This document shows positions 38,601 to 46,384 of a DNA stretch of 64,000 nucleotides, piece by piece. How positions within the stretch are numbered: the stretch's first letter is position 1; each line of letters opens with the position of its first letter. Below the pieces are notes generated by a model, which saw only the letters and a list, made by a program, of their open reading frames with translations, was not told where the DNA came from and searched no databases. The DNA comes from a virus. Both the position numbers and the translations under genes were made by a program. The DNA is taken from the IMG/VR virus record IMGVR_UViG_3300031951_000076, positions 24,671 through 88,670 of that record. One strand, given 5' to 3'.

Positions 38601-39435
38601 TAGTTGTTGTAGGACAAGCACTTGCATCACCACTTCCTGGAACAGTACAAGGTGGTTCATATATACATAAATCAAATGTACCAATTTGACCACTCGATGG
38701 TCCACCATACCCCCAAAATCTTACATAAATTGTATCGCCAGATGTTAATCCTGTTAAATGTATAAACGGCATTGATGAACCTGATACATCGTCAACACAA
38801 TAAGTTTGTGTAAGAGATTGACAATCTGAACCTTCGTAAATTGCTAAAGCACCATCTGTAATTTGATTTGCTCTTGTACTTACAAGCACATTACCGCTGG
38901 CAGGAACTATAAATCTTAACCATAAATCATGACCTAAATAATTTCCACAAGTTGGAATTGGTAAAGATGCACCTATACTAGGAGTTGTATATGTTGTATA
39001 AACACAATTACACTGAACTGGAACTAATGTTGAAACACAAGCATTTGTTCCTGGTTGAGCTGTTGTAGTAGTTGTAGTTGAAGTAGTACTTGTTGTTGAT
39101 GATGTAGTACTAGTACTTGTTGATGTAGATGTAGTTGTCGTTGAAGTAGATGTGCTAGTAGTTGATGTGGTAGTGGTTGTTGTGGATGTAGTTGTAGTGG
39201 TACATCTTAGATTTAGTTTATCTAATATAATATCTACAACTTCTTGAACATTCATTCCTTTTTTTACACCAGCGCAATCGTAGTCACTTCCATTATAAAC
39301 AATACACTCTGACTCAACAATAATATCACATTTTTGAGCATCAGGACATATAGTTGTTGGGCATGGATATGTTTTACCGTCTTGTGGACAGCAACAAGGT
39401 AAATTATTATATGAGCAACTACAACTGCAAGACAT
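35635..39435 (-). CDS. Giant mucin-like modular adhesin, 1266 aa
   Basis: It begins with a Cys-rich anchor (1-78; CIVYNGSDYDCAGVKKGMNV) shared with three other proteins. It then has a Thr/Ser linker (about 77-127), a PPC-like beta domain (130-268; DLWLRFIVPASGNVLVST, IYVRFWGYGG), more linkers, a lectin-like beta domain (362-555), an SprB/PKD-like Ig domain (660-750; VAVGTYWIAFTDSLGNVRAK), a CxCY domain (843-910) and a C-terminal beta domain (1116-1220). Linkers reach about 90 residues and contain EEP breaks every 7-15 residues. A short motif, TExxDxITAENDDxLxxE, occurs five times after linkers, including at the very C-terminus. PPC and SprB-type domains are typical of secreted Bacteroidota adhesins, suggesting acquisition from hosts. 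Probably a long tail fibre. Confidence 0.8.
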   Translation of the reverse strand: MSCSCSCSYNNLPCCCPQDGKTYPCPTTICPDAQKCDIIVESECIVYNGSDYDCAGVKKGMNVQEVVDIILDKLNLRCTTTTTSTTTTTTSTTSTSTSTTTTSTSTSTSTTSSTTSTTSTTTTTTAQPGTNACVSTLVPVQCNCVYTTYTTPSIGASLPIPTCGNYLGHDLWLRFIVPASGNVLVSTRANQITDGALAIYEGSDCQSLTQTYCVDDVSGSSMPFIHLTGLTSGDTIYVRFWGYGGPSSGQIGTFDLCIYEPPCTVPGSGDASACPTTTTSTTTTTSTTTTTTEDPCSNGGGTGTIPTTSSTTSSTTSSTTTTTTEDPNNICLLATEADEPITAENDDQLRTEECPVTTTTTTLCQIVWQNVGDNYTEGSINTAKQGIIGITMSTNGPAGPGDGFDPLNPTGVEPVQCTNGITCTSYGNVAPSGNSYYIKGNIAGIVTITFNFSSPIADPILGIWSLGSPVTQQLFKPNVPFIELPGCGFNAAGPCAVTPTDLTVGDSGVVFGSNSYTISGNEGYGIVQFPGTHTQIQIQATYSEYRTNFAFGLLCDSPGTTTTSTTTTTSSTSTTTTSTTTSTSTTTTTTEEPTTTTTSSTTTTTTTEEPTTSTTTTSTTSTTTTTTSTTLDPATFCLIATEGNDPITGENDDNLAIEQSPCPLDFDIVSVVCVNAATQSIEVTANNPTGGSGTGYAFGNFWFTSEAAALSNTSWTVGTSVVYSQGGVAVGTYWIAFTDSLGNVRAKSFVTTCTTTTSTTTTSTSTTTTTTTEEPTTTTTTTEEPTTTTTTTEEPTTTTTSTSTTTTSSTTTTTTLDPATLCFISTESDDPITAENDDNIVAESCCFCYSFTSGPTVGGNIDYIQCNGTPDTIGIIGTNITITACVLAGTPINITGDITTTPCEVGCLLSGFPNDCQSCAPTTTTTSSTTTSSTTTTTTEEPTTTTTSSSTTTTTTEEPTTSTTSTTTTTTEEPTTTTTSTSTTTTTTEEPTTTTTSTTSTTTTTTIDPATLCLLASEGDDSITAENDEDLVIEQSICPTTTTSTTTTTSTTTTTTEEPTTTSTTTTTTEEPTTTTTSTTSTTSTTTTTTEEPTTTTTTSTSTTTTTSTTTTTTLPSGSLFVTNNTSAGSSLDNITPSWYIITVGSLPVTNGQTAEGVHGGYVGALTINIGTAAPTSKLNIKINSVIVECIDVIGTGNYTTSSLTISSTDAVEIEYIDGTCTTPTTTSTTSTSTTTTTTADPSNFISTELNDELQAENNDLLITEQ
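36092..36680 (-). repeat. Two long Thr/Ser/EEP linker tracts of the 1266-aa adhesin
   Basis: Two tracts (36092-36325 and 36417-36680) of about 78 and 88 codons, mainly Thr with Ser and regularly spaced EEP elements, flank one short TExxD...ENDED motif. The plus strand of this stretch reads as Val-rich open frames that are not genes. Confidence 0.85.
36990..37182 (-). repeat. Thr linker tract with 10-residue EEPTTTTTTT repeat
   Basis: A tract of about 64 codons containing three consecutive EEP plus seven-Thr units (30 bases each). The EEP codons differ between copies, so the units are not recent identical duplications. Confidence 0.85.
37542..37765 (-). repeat. Thr/Ser linker tract of the 1266-aa adhesin
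   Basis: About 75 codons of Thr/Ser with two EEP breaks, between the lectin-like domain and the SprB-like domain of the adhesin. Confidence 0.82.
39055..39205 (-). repeat. Thr/Ser linker tract after the Cys anchor
   Basis: About 50 codons of Thr/Ser joining the Cys-rich anchor of the 1266-aa adhesin to its PPC-like domain. Confidence 0.82.
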
Positions 39436-39442
39436 TATTAAA

Positions 39443-39760
39443 TTATTTAAAAGTTACTGTAGCTGTAAAACTACAATTTAGTGGTGGTAATGTTGTTTTA
39501 CAATGCGGCAAGTTTTTAATTACATTTTCTAATATTATACAAAGTGAATCACCATCTTTTAAACCATAACATTCTATATTAGGTCCGTGATATTGAATAC
39601 ACTCACAATCATAAAATTCTTCACACGGTTCACAATTAGGATTAATAGTTGTAGTGGTAGTCGTAGTTGTTGTACACTTAGGTACACAACTAGGACATAC
39701 AGTTTCATGACAACCGCATGAAGCACTACATCCACAACTACAATTACAATGACAACTCAT
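39443..39760 (-). CDS. Short Cys-rich anchor-type protein, 105 aa
   Basis: It starts with CxCxCxC sequence (MSCHCNCSCGCSASCGCHE), has a short Thr linker, then the anchor motif CIQYHGPNIECYGLKDGDSLC shared with three larger proteins, and ends with a Leu/Pro helix. It has almost no other domain, so it may be a stand-alone adaptor or a rudimentary fibre base. The Cys pattern could bind metal or form cross-links once outside the cell. It lies 7 bases before the giant adhesin that carries the same anchor, consistent with gene duplication. Confidence 0.75.
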   Translation of the reverse strand: MSCHCNCSCGCSASCGCHETVCPSCVPKCTTTTTTTTTINPNCEPCEEFYDCECIQYHGPNIECYGLKDGDSLCIILENVIKNLPHCKTTLPPLNCSFTATVTFK

Positions 39761-39773
39761 AATTTTTTATTTT

Positions 39774-42700
39774 TTAAGGTACAGGATCTTGACAGGTTTC
39801 ACCTAAAGGATCGCACATTTTAGAAAAAACTGATTTTATACCAGTACCAGTAGCAGGATTAAGGCCAAATTGAACACATCTCCTATACTTTGTATTAGCA
39901 TCAGTAAAAGTTAAATTTTCAATTGTAGGAAGAAACTCACAATTTGAATATGAAACAGTTCCTGTAAAAGGAAATGCTAATGCACCGCTTGCTTCAAATG
40001 TAATACACATACACGATAAATCAACTGAATTACAATCTTGACCAGTAGCAATATTACCATATGACATTTTGTTACAAGCGTTAGTTCCTGTTACGCATTC
40101 CCATGAAGATCCAATTGGATAATCAAGATTTTGACCAGTATAGCTAAGTAAAAAGGCATATAATGTTCCAACAGGATCGTTCAAATCACTAACAATTTCC
40201 CATCTGGCAAGTCCTATATTCCAATAAATATATAGAGAAATTTGTGAAATACTTGGTGATGGGAATGTAGGTGTTTGTACAACATAATAAGCTTTTCCAT
40301 TTATATTTCCTTGTGGTGTTGCTTCACTATCATATACAGAATACTCTGTAGCACCATCTATTCCACCAATAAAGTTTACACATATACCACTGCATCCATA
40401 AACTGTTACAGGAGGATTGCCACCAGTTGATTCTGCAAAACATGTACCTAAGTTAAGAACATACTTTGGTGATATGCCAGAAACATTAGTTGCAGTAACA
40501 TCTTGTAATGAAGAGGTACAAACATTAACATAACTTACTGGATTAGTTGATGCTTCTGCAAAAGTAATAACTTGAGTTACACCTTCACAATCTGGATAAG
40601 TTACTTGAGCAGCAAAACCACCTTGGATTTGATAATCTATATTTAAACAATTACAACAACTGCCTATATTACTTGAAACAACAAAACCACCACCACCAGT
40701 TATATTATTTACATTTACCCAATCTAATGATGTTCCATTTGGTGCTGGAACAACACCATTATTAAAAGGTACATTTAAGTATGCTGCTAACGTACCATTT
40801 ATAGCATTAATTCTAATTTCCCAACGAGTTCCAGACCATACTAAATAACCAGTATTTGCCGTATTATTAATACTAGTAAATCGAAATACTGGTTGATTAT
40901 TAACAATATCTATTGTTGTAGAAGATTGAGATGAATAACCATTTGCACCTCCAACAGTTTCAAGACTTGTAACTAAACAAGCTGATTGACACAGTAATTC
41001 ATTATAACTAGTAACTTTTAAAAATAATGTTGAACTACCAAAAGGTGCCACAGGCTGCTCAACCCATGCTGTTTCTGGTGGAGTTAATCCAACACCAACT
41101 GTTGAATTTGTAGCTGTAATAAAACCAATAGCTACAGGAGGTGTTACGACAGGTACTGCAGTTTGTGCTGCTACCCATTGAGTACCATTATAATAAACAG
41201 TAAAATGATATGTTGTTACACCTAAAGTATCTGTACCAGAATACCAATATTTACCATTATATAAACCATTATTAGTCAAATCAAAATTAAAACCAATTGC
41301 TTCAGCATTCCATGATGAACAAAGCGGTACTCTTGGACAAGATGGATTATTAAAATCAAGAGGTGCTGCTAAAGCAAGCGTCCCACTACCATATGGAAGT
41401 TCACCAGTTACAGTCCAATTATTTGTTGTTGGAGGATATATGCCTACACCAGCATCAGTATTTGTGGAAATTTGATTACTTGTTGGAATTGGAAATACAG
41501 GTGGATTAATTGTATGTGCTGCTATCCACGTTGTACCATCATAATATACAGTAAGATATGAGTTATCTGGTGCAAACATTGTATTTGTTTTTGGTGTTGT
41601 GTACCAAGCTTTACCATTATAAATTCCACCAAATTGCATTTGAACTTGACCATTGCCAACAGGTGTTGCTTCATTACCCCACTCAGCACACAATGTAGGT
41701 TGTATTGTAGTGGTCGTTGTAGTTGATGTGGTTGACGTAGTAGAACTAGTTGTGCTTGTAGTGCTACTAGTTGTTGTTGTGGTTGGAGGACATGATATAC
41801 GATTGTTACAAAGTTCAGTTGTACTAGCTGAAACACCATTTGGTAATGGTGTTCTAAACATAGTTGCACACACACGTGTACCATTAGAAACAGATACAAC
41901 TTTATCAAGATATGTAATACAATCTACAACAGTAACATTTACAGGTGAACCTAAAGAAGATATAAATGTATAACATCTACAAGGTAAATTTAAGGTTGTA
42001 GTTGTTGTAGTGCTTGTAGATGAAGTAGTACTGGTACTTGTGGAAGTGGTTGTACTACTTGTTGTAGTACTTGTAGTAGATGTACTGGTAGTGCTAGTAG
42101 TAGTTGTTGTTGGTACTGGACAAGCTGTATTATTAACACATGGTATAATAGATGAAATAAGTTGTGACGTTGCACCATTATTATCTGAAGTACCGACAAA
42201 TCCACTTCTTGCACATATAGCAGCTACATTTCTAGAAATAGTTAATGTCTGAGATATACCGCTACAATCATCCCAAAATATATCTGTACTAGAACCAATA
42301 GGTCCATTTGAAATAACTGAATAACAATAACATGGAATTGTAGTGGTTGTTGTTGTACTAGATGTAGAAGTAGTTGAAGATGATGTAGATGTCGTTGAAC
42401 TACTCGTAGTAGTCGATGTAGATGTTGTTGTAGAACTACTAGTTGTTGTGGTACTTGTAGAAGTGGTAGTCGTAGAACTTGTAGTTGTAAACTGTGGTTT
42501 TGGTGTAGTTGTGGTAGTAGTTGAACTAGTACTTGTAGAAGATGTGGTTGTACTACTAGTAGTTGATGTACTACTTGTTGATGTAGTTGTTGAAGTGGTT
42601 GTACTAGTTGTAGGACAAGGTGTAACATCACAAAGAGGTCCAGGTGTAGAAATAACAATAGGACCGCATGCATCAATTGCTGTTACTGAAATTGCACAAA

Positions 42701-43979
42701 CTATGTGTTGTTGATTTGGTCCAATATAAATCCCCCATACAAGATTACCATTTCTATCTATATATGAATAATACCCACCATTAGGGCCACCATCAATTGT
42801 AAAACAATAAGGAGGAGGTAAAGTGGTTGTTGTCGTTGTACTTGTGGTGGTAGTTGTTGATGTTGTCGTAGTTGTTGTAGTTGTACCAAGAGATGTGTTA
42901 GTACATTCAGGTAATGAAGATGCACCATCAATTTTAAAAGATACACTACCAGCAGGAGGAACAATTACACCATAAGGAGGAAAATGTTGAAATTCATAAA
43001 TGTTACCATCTTTATTACCTAAGTAAATTTTACCCTGTGCTTGAAATACACCAAAAGGAAAATCTACAATACCTGTTACATTAACCGTTTCTTCAAGCGT
43101 TCCTGTTGCGTAATCATACTGATATACAAACTTTTGATTTGTTACAATATCAAAAGTGGTAACTATAAACTTACCGTTAGATGTTAATAAAAAGTCACCT
43201 GATATTTGATCATTAATATCTAATTGAAAACCTGGAATAAAAGTATTCGTAGTTAAATCATATTCCCCAACAGTAGAAAAACCACCCACTGATAAAATAG
43301 TATTTACTACAAGAAGTCTTGTATTATTTATAGCCCAAAGACCATCAGATGAATTAAATCCTACAGGCCATGTGTAAGTAGCTACAGGATTTATAGAAGA
43401 TGTAAAAGGATTAATTGTAATATTCCATTCTACAAATTGTCGCGTTACTAAATTTATTAACCAAAGTTTTGTACTCGTATGAGCTACGTCAGGTGAGTTA
43501 GGACCAAACTGTATATTTAAAAGAGTACTTGTATTAGTTATTACATTATATTGATAAACTTGTGAACCAGAGTTTAATATAACTAAACAAGGATCAGCAG
43601 TTGTAGTGGTGGTCGTAGAAGTAGTTGTTGTTGTAGATGTAGAAGTAGAAGTACTTGTTGTAGTTGTAGGTAATGGACAAATTGTAGTAGTAGTAGTAGT
43701 TGTAGAAGTAGACGTAGTACTAGTTGTTGTAGTACTTGTAGTGGTGGTCGATGTTGCACAACTTACGTTTACAAAAAACGGTTGATTCCATGTATCTTGA
43801 GATACAATTTTAACAACAGTGGTACCATTAGGAACTAAAACATTATATCCAGCTGGTTGAAATGCTGATAAAGGAATATTTGTAATAAAAGGAATTGCGT
43901 AACCATCTGCATTTGTATATAAATCAAATGGTCCACTACCTGGTGATACGTTAAGTGATATGTTTATTAAAAATGACAT
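39774..43979 (-). CDS. Giant mucin-like modular adhesin with beta-propeller, 1401 aa
   Basis: Residues 1-75 are the GPF-type anchor domain (GSGPFDLYTNADGYAIPF). Then come two Thr/Ser linkers, a beta-propeller (about 128-358; repeated strands such as QVYQYNVITNT and VGEYDLTTNTF), a linker, a Gly-rich domain, the longest Ser/Thr linker (about 453-548), two CxCY domains separated by a linker (548-620, 664-728), and a run of NGKxWY domains (762-875, 885-1000, 1195-1300) mixed with further Cys domains. The C-terminal half lacks linkers. Adhesin function is inferred from architecture and from position among fibre genes. Thr/Ser content makes the linkers possible O-glycan acceptors for the glycosyltransferases encoded downstream. 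Confidence 0.8.
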   Translation of the reverse strand: MSFLINISLNVSPGSGPFDLYTNADGYAIPFITNIPLSAFQPAGYNVLVPNGTTVVKIVSQDTWNQPFFVNVSCATSTTTTSTTTTSTTSTSTTTTTTTICPLPTTTTSTSTSTSTTTTTSTTTTTTADPCLVILNSGSQVYQYNVITNTSTLLNIQFGPNSPDVAHTSTKLWLINLVTRQFVEWNITINPFTSSINPVATYTWPVGFNSSDGLWAINNTRLLVVNTILSVGGFSTVGEYDLTTNTFIPGFQLDINDQISGDFLLTSNGKFIVTTFDIVTNQKFVYQYDYATGTLEETVNVTGIVDFPFGVFQAQGKIYLGNKDGNIYEFQHFPPYGVIVPPAGSVSFKIDGASSLPECTNTSLGTTTTTTTTSTTTTTSTTTTTTLPPPYCFTIDGGPNGGYYSYIDRNGNLVWGIYIGPNQQHIVCAISVTAIDACGPIVISTPGPLCDVTPCPTTSTTTSTTTSTSSTSTTSSTTTSSTSTSSTTTTTTPKPQFTTTSSTTTTSTSTTTTSSSTTTSTSTTTSSSTTSTSSSTTSTSSTTTTTTIPCYCYSVISNGPIGSSTDIFWDDCSGISQTLTISRNVAAICARSGFVGTSDNNGATSQLISSIIPCVNNTACPVPTTTTTSTTSTSTTSTTTSSTTTSTSTSTTSSTSTTTTTTLNLPCRCYTFISSLGSPVNVTVVDCITYLDKVVSVSNGTRVCATMFRTPLPNGVSASTTELCNNRISCPPTTTTTSSTTSTTSSTTSTTSTTTTTTIQPTLCAEWGNEATPVGNGQVQMQFGGIYNGKAWYTTPKTNTMFAPDNSYLTVYYDGTTWIAAHTINPPVFPIPTSNQISTNTDAGVGIYPPTTNNWTVTGELPYGSGTLALAAPLDFNNPSCPRVPLCSSWNAEAIGFNFDLTNNGLYNGKYWYSGTDTLGVTTYHFTVYYNGTQWVAAQTAVPVVTPPVAIGFITATNSTVGVGLTPPETAWVEQPVAPFGSSTLFLKVTSYNELLCQSACLVTSLETVGGANGYSSQSSTTIDIVNNQPVFRFTSINNTANTGYLVWSGTRWEIRINAINGTLAAYLNVPFNNGVVPAPNGTSLDWVNVNNITGGGGFVVSSNIGSCCNCLNIDYQIQGGFAAQVTYPDCEGVTQVITFAEASTNPVSYVNVCTSSLQDVTATNVSGISPKYVLNLGTCFAESTGGNPPVTVYGCSGICVNFIGGIDGATEYSVYDSEATPQGNINGKAYYVVQTPTFPSPSISQISLYIYWNIGLARWEIVSDLNDPVGTLYAFLLSYTGQNLDYPIGSSWECVTGTNACNKMSYGNIATGQDCNSVDLSCMCITFEASGALAFPFTGTVSYSNCEFLPTIENLTFTDANTKYRRCVQFGLNPATGTGIKSVFSKMCDPLGETCQDPVP
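42336..42620 (-). repeat. Longest Ser/Thr linker of the 1401-aa adhesin
   Basis: About 95 codons of Thr and Ser, broken once by TPKPQF. Two shorter tracts of the same protein lie at 41993-42120 and 41703-41795 and two more at 43600-43755. Confidence 0.85.
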
Positions 43980-43982
43980 TTT

Positions 43983-44903
43983 TTAACATATATTTATTCG
44001 AGCTACACTATTTCCTGTAACACATGAATTAAATAGTACAGTTCCTGTTGGTGAAGTTATTCTAAGCCAGTTTATATTAGAGTGTGGTATATTATTACCA
44101 CATACAGCATTATACGTTGTCATCGCAGCTGGAATAGAAATATTAATAGTTGTAGATCCAGGTGTAATTGTTGCTGCAACAGCTAATGCCTGCGCTTGCG
44201 ACAGAACAGTTTTACTATATCTTGAATATCGATTCCACGTTGCTGATGGATTTAAAGCAGTTGGTATATTATTATAATCTCTACATATATTTCTTCCAGA
44301 AAGTGATAAAGCACCACCTGTACCAAAATCATTATTTAAAAGAATATCTCCAAGATAAACACCATTGCCATAAATTTCAAACATTGCTTGATTACACACA
44401 TGATCACCAATATCACCCATACAAGGATGTGTATAACCAGCTGGTAATAATTGCAACTCATTAAAATCATGTATATATATACCTTCTATTATCAGACCAT
44501 TTAAACAATTTACTACAGGTCTTACTGTTGTAGTTGTAGTTGTTGATGTTGATGTAGAGGTAGATGTTGATGTAGAGGTAGATGTCGTACTAGTAGTTGA
44601 GGAAGTACTAGTTGTTGTTGGTAATCTAGTAGTAGTAGTAGTTGTTGTACTCGTAGTTGTCGTACTAGTAGTAGTTGTTGTTGTTGGAGGTATATTAACA
44701 ATTATACTATTTGTACATTTACCATTTGATCTAATTTTTACACTTGTTGTAAAATCAGGTACATTCACAGTTACTCCAGATGTAAGATTTGCTTTTGAAA
44801 TATTAATACCATAAGCAACGATATATCCATCCACATTTGAATAAATCATAAATGGACCTGTATCACCACCTGCTGTATTTAATTTTACAAAAATAGCTTG
44901 CAT
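43983..44903 (-). CDS. Thr/Ser-linked fibre protein, 306 aa
   Basis: A GPF-type anchor domain (1-73; GDTGPFMIYSNVDGYIVAYG) is followed by a Thr/Ser tract of about 55 residues and a C-terminal beta-rich domain (about 128-306) with four or more Cys and the sequence IYGNGVYLGDILLNNDFGTG. This C-terminal domain has no repeat elsewhere in the window. It is the simplest example of the anchor-linker-head plan. The gene sits 3 bases from its downstream neighbour and 1 base from its upstream neighbour, so it is translated in step with its paralogues. Confidence 0.78.
   Translation of the reverse strand: MQAIFVKLNTAGGDTGPFMIYSNVDGYIVAYGINISKANLTSGVTVNVPDFTTSVKIRSNGKCTNSIIVNIPPTTTTTTSTTTTSTTTTTTTRLPTTTSTSSTTSTTSTSTSTSTSTSTSTTTTTTVRPVVNCLNGLIIEGIYIHDFNELQLLPAGYTHPCMGDIGDHVCNQAMFEIYGNGVYLGDILLNNDFGTGGALSLSGRNICRDYNNIPTALNPSATWNRYSRYSKTVLSQAQALAVAATITPGSTTINISIPAAMTTYNAVCGNNIPHSNINWLRITSPTGTVLFNSCVTGNSVARINIC
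44523..44690 (-). repeat. Thr/Ser linker tract of the 306-aa fibre
   Basis: About 56 codons of Thr/Ser with one R-L-P break and alternating Ser-Thr pairs, placed between the anchor and head domains. Confidence 0.85.
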
Positions 44904-44904
44904 C

Positions 44905-46062
44905 TTAACTTATATTTTTACAAACATTGAAACCTGTTATTTTATAAACAACACTAGGGCTTGCTGGTATATTCTGAGGATTTTGAAAAATGTTAACACC
45001 ATTAACAATTAATGTTTCTATACGCATTCTAGGTGCAGCACCAGGTGCATTAATTAATACAAAATCACTAATGGCATTAGCAGGAAGATTAATATTAAAA
45101 TTATATTGATCTAACAAAGTTGTACAATTTGTATCAGAATATCTTTTTGCAACACCTGTAATAGTAAGTGCTACTGGATTAATTCCTAATGACTTAAACA
45201 CCTCAATTCCTATAAAACCATCAAAATTTGTTGGTGAAATAATAAATGTAGCCACTGAAGGATCAAATACTGTTGTTGTAGTTGTTGTACTTGATGTAGT
45301 TGTTGGTGGTGGTATACATGATTCATTTGACTGCTGTTGTGAAGAACCAGCTGCACATGCTTTACCAAGAGGTGTCACAGTAACAAAAGATGTATTAACA
45401 GATATTGTATTTGTTCTAGCACAATAGTATTTTGTTGAATTTCCACTTATGTTTTCTGTGTAACTAAAATTATTACAACCATCATAAGATATTCCTTGAG
45501 TATTTGCTGAATTATTTTTAACACTATAACATTGACAACGTAACGTAGTTGTTGTAGTAGTAGTTGATGTTGATGTTGTAGATGTTGTTGTAGTACTTGT
45601 AGTACTTGTAGACGTAGTCGTTGTTGTTGGAGCAGGAGTACAACAAATATTTGTATCATTATATGAACCAGGACCTACAGATTGTGTAATAGGTTTAGTA
45701 GCATCAATACATCTTGTAACAGTTATATTACGAATTGTTAAAGAACTAGGTGTTATTCTTCCACATTGATAAAAAGTAAATGTAGTTGGTGTTACACCGC
45801 CTGTAAATGTAAAGTTTCTACAAGGACATTTAGTTGTTGGTACAGTTAATAAAACTTCATCACATTTTTTTCCAGAATTAGATTGAACACTTACTTTAGC
45901 TGTTGCATTTGGAACAATCATGTAATAACCAGATTGCAATTGTAGTTTAGTAACAGTTGATGGCCATATAGTAGGATTGTTTAAATTATCATAAAGTATA
46001 ATACTATAAGGACCTGTATCAGGTCCTGAATTGTTTAATGTTAAAGCTATAGTTTTTGACAT
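44905..46062 (-). CDS. Thr/Ser-linked fibre protein with two Cys domains, 385 aa
   Basis: A GPF-type anchor (1-78; GPDTGPYSIILYDN) runs directly into a Cys domain (about 78-140), then a Thr/Ser linker (143-173), a CxCY domain (174-250; CQCYSVKNN...YDGCNN), a short linker and a beta-rich C-terminal domain (266-385). The two Cys domains are members of the same repeated family found in the larger adhesins. This fibre may display several small binding heads. One base separates it from the next gene. Confidence 0.78.
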   Translation of the reverse strand: MSKTIALTLNNSGPDTGPYSIILYDNLNNPTIWPSTVTKLQLQSGYYMIVPNATAKVSVQSNSGKKCDEVLLTVPTTKCPCRNFTFTGGVTPTTFTFYQCGRITPSSLTIRNITVTRCIDATKPITQSVGPGSYNDTNICCTPAPTTTTTSTSTTSTTTTSTTSTSTTTTTTTLRCQCYSVKNNSANTQGISYDGCNNFSYTENISGNSTKYYCARTNTISVNTSFVTVTPLGKACAAGSSQQQSNESCIPPPTTTSSTTTTTTVFDPSVATFIISPTNFDGFIGIEVFKSLGINPVALTITGVAKRYSDTNCTTLLDQYNFNINLPANAISDFVLINAPGAAPRMRIETLIVNGVNIFQNPQNIPASPSVVYKITGFNVCKNIS

Positions 46063-46069
46063 TAATAAT

Positions 46070-46351
46070 TTAATTAATCGACACTAAATCAATTGAAATT
46101 TGTAATAAACAACAGTCATCTTTAGGAAATGCTTTTGGTAGTATTTTATCAAAAAACAAATCACAAAGAGATTCACCTTTTTTTATATCGTAACAATCTT
46201 CATCTTTACCTGAATATTTTACACAACAAAGATCTATTACATCTTCACACTGTTCTTTTGGATTACAATCAGGAAGACATTGTACACCTGGTGGTGTACA
46301 TTGTAAACAAGGTTCACAATTTGGATCAGATGTATTACAATTACAAGCCAT
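46070..46351 (-). CDS. Short Cys-rich anchor-type protein, 93 aa
   Basis: The protein consists almost entirely of a Cys-rich start (CNCNTSDPNCEPCLQC) and the shared anchor motif CCVKYSGKDEDCYDIKKGES, followed by a short helix (LFFDKILPKAF) and two more Cys. It resembles the 105-aa protein at 39443-39760 and the N-termini of the 1266-aa and 524-aa proteins. It is likely a structural adaptor in the fibre assembly. Confidence 0.75.
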   Translation of the reverse strand: MACNCNTSDPNCEPCLQCTPPGVQCLPDCNPKEQCEDVIDLCCVKYSGKDEDCYDIKKGESLCDLFFDKILPKAFPKDDCCLLQISIDLVSIN

Positions 46352-46384
46352 AGTTAATTAATTATTCAGATACGGCACTATCTC

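Noticed and set aside
36092-43755. CRISPR array or tandem DNA repeat
   Set aside because: The linker repeats are in frame, coding, have varied codons and lack regular identical repeats with unique spacers.
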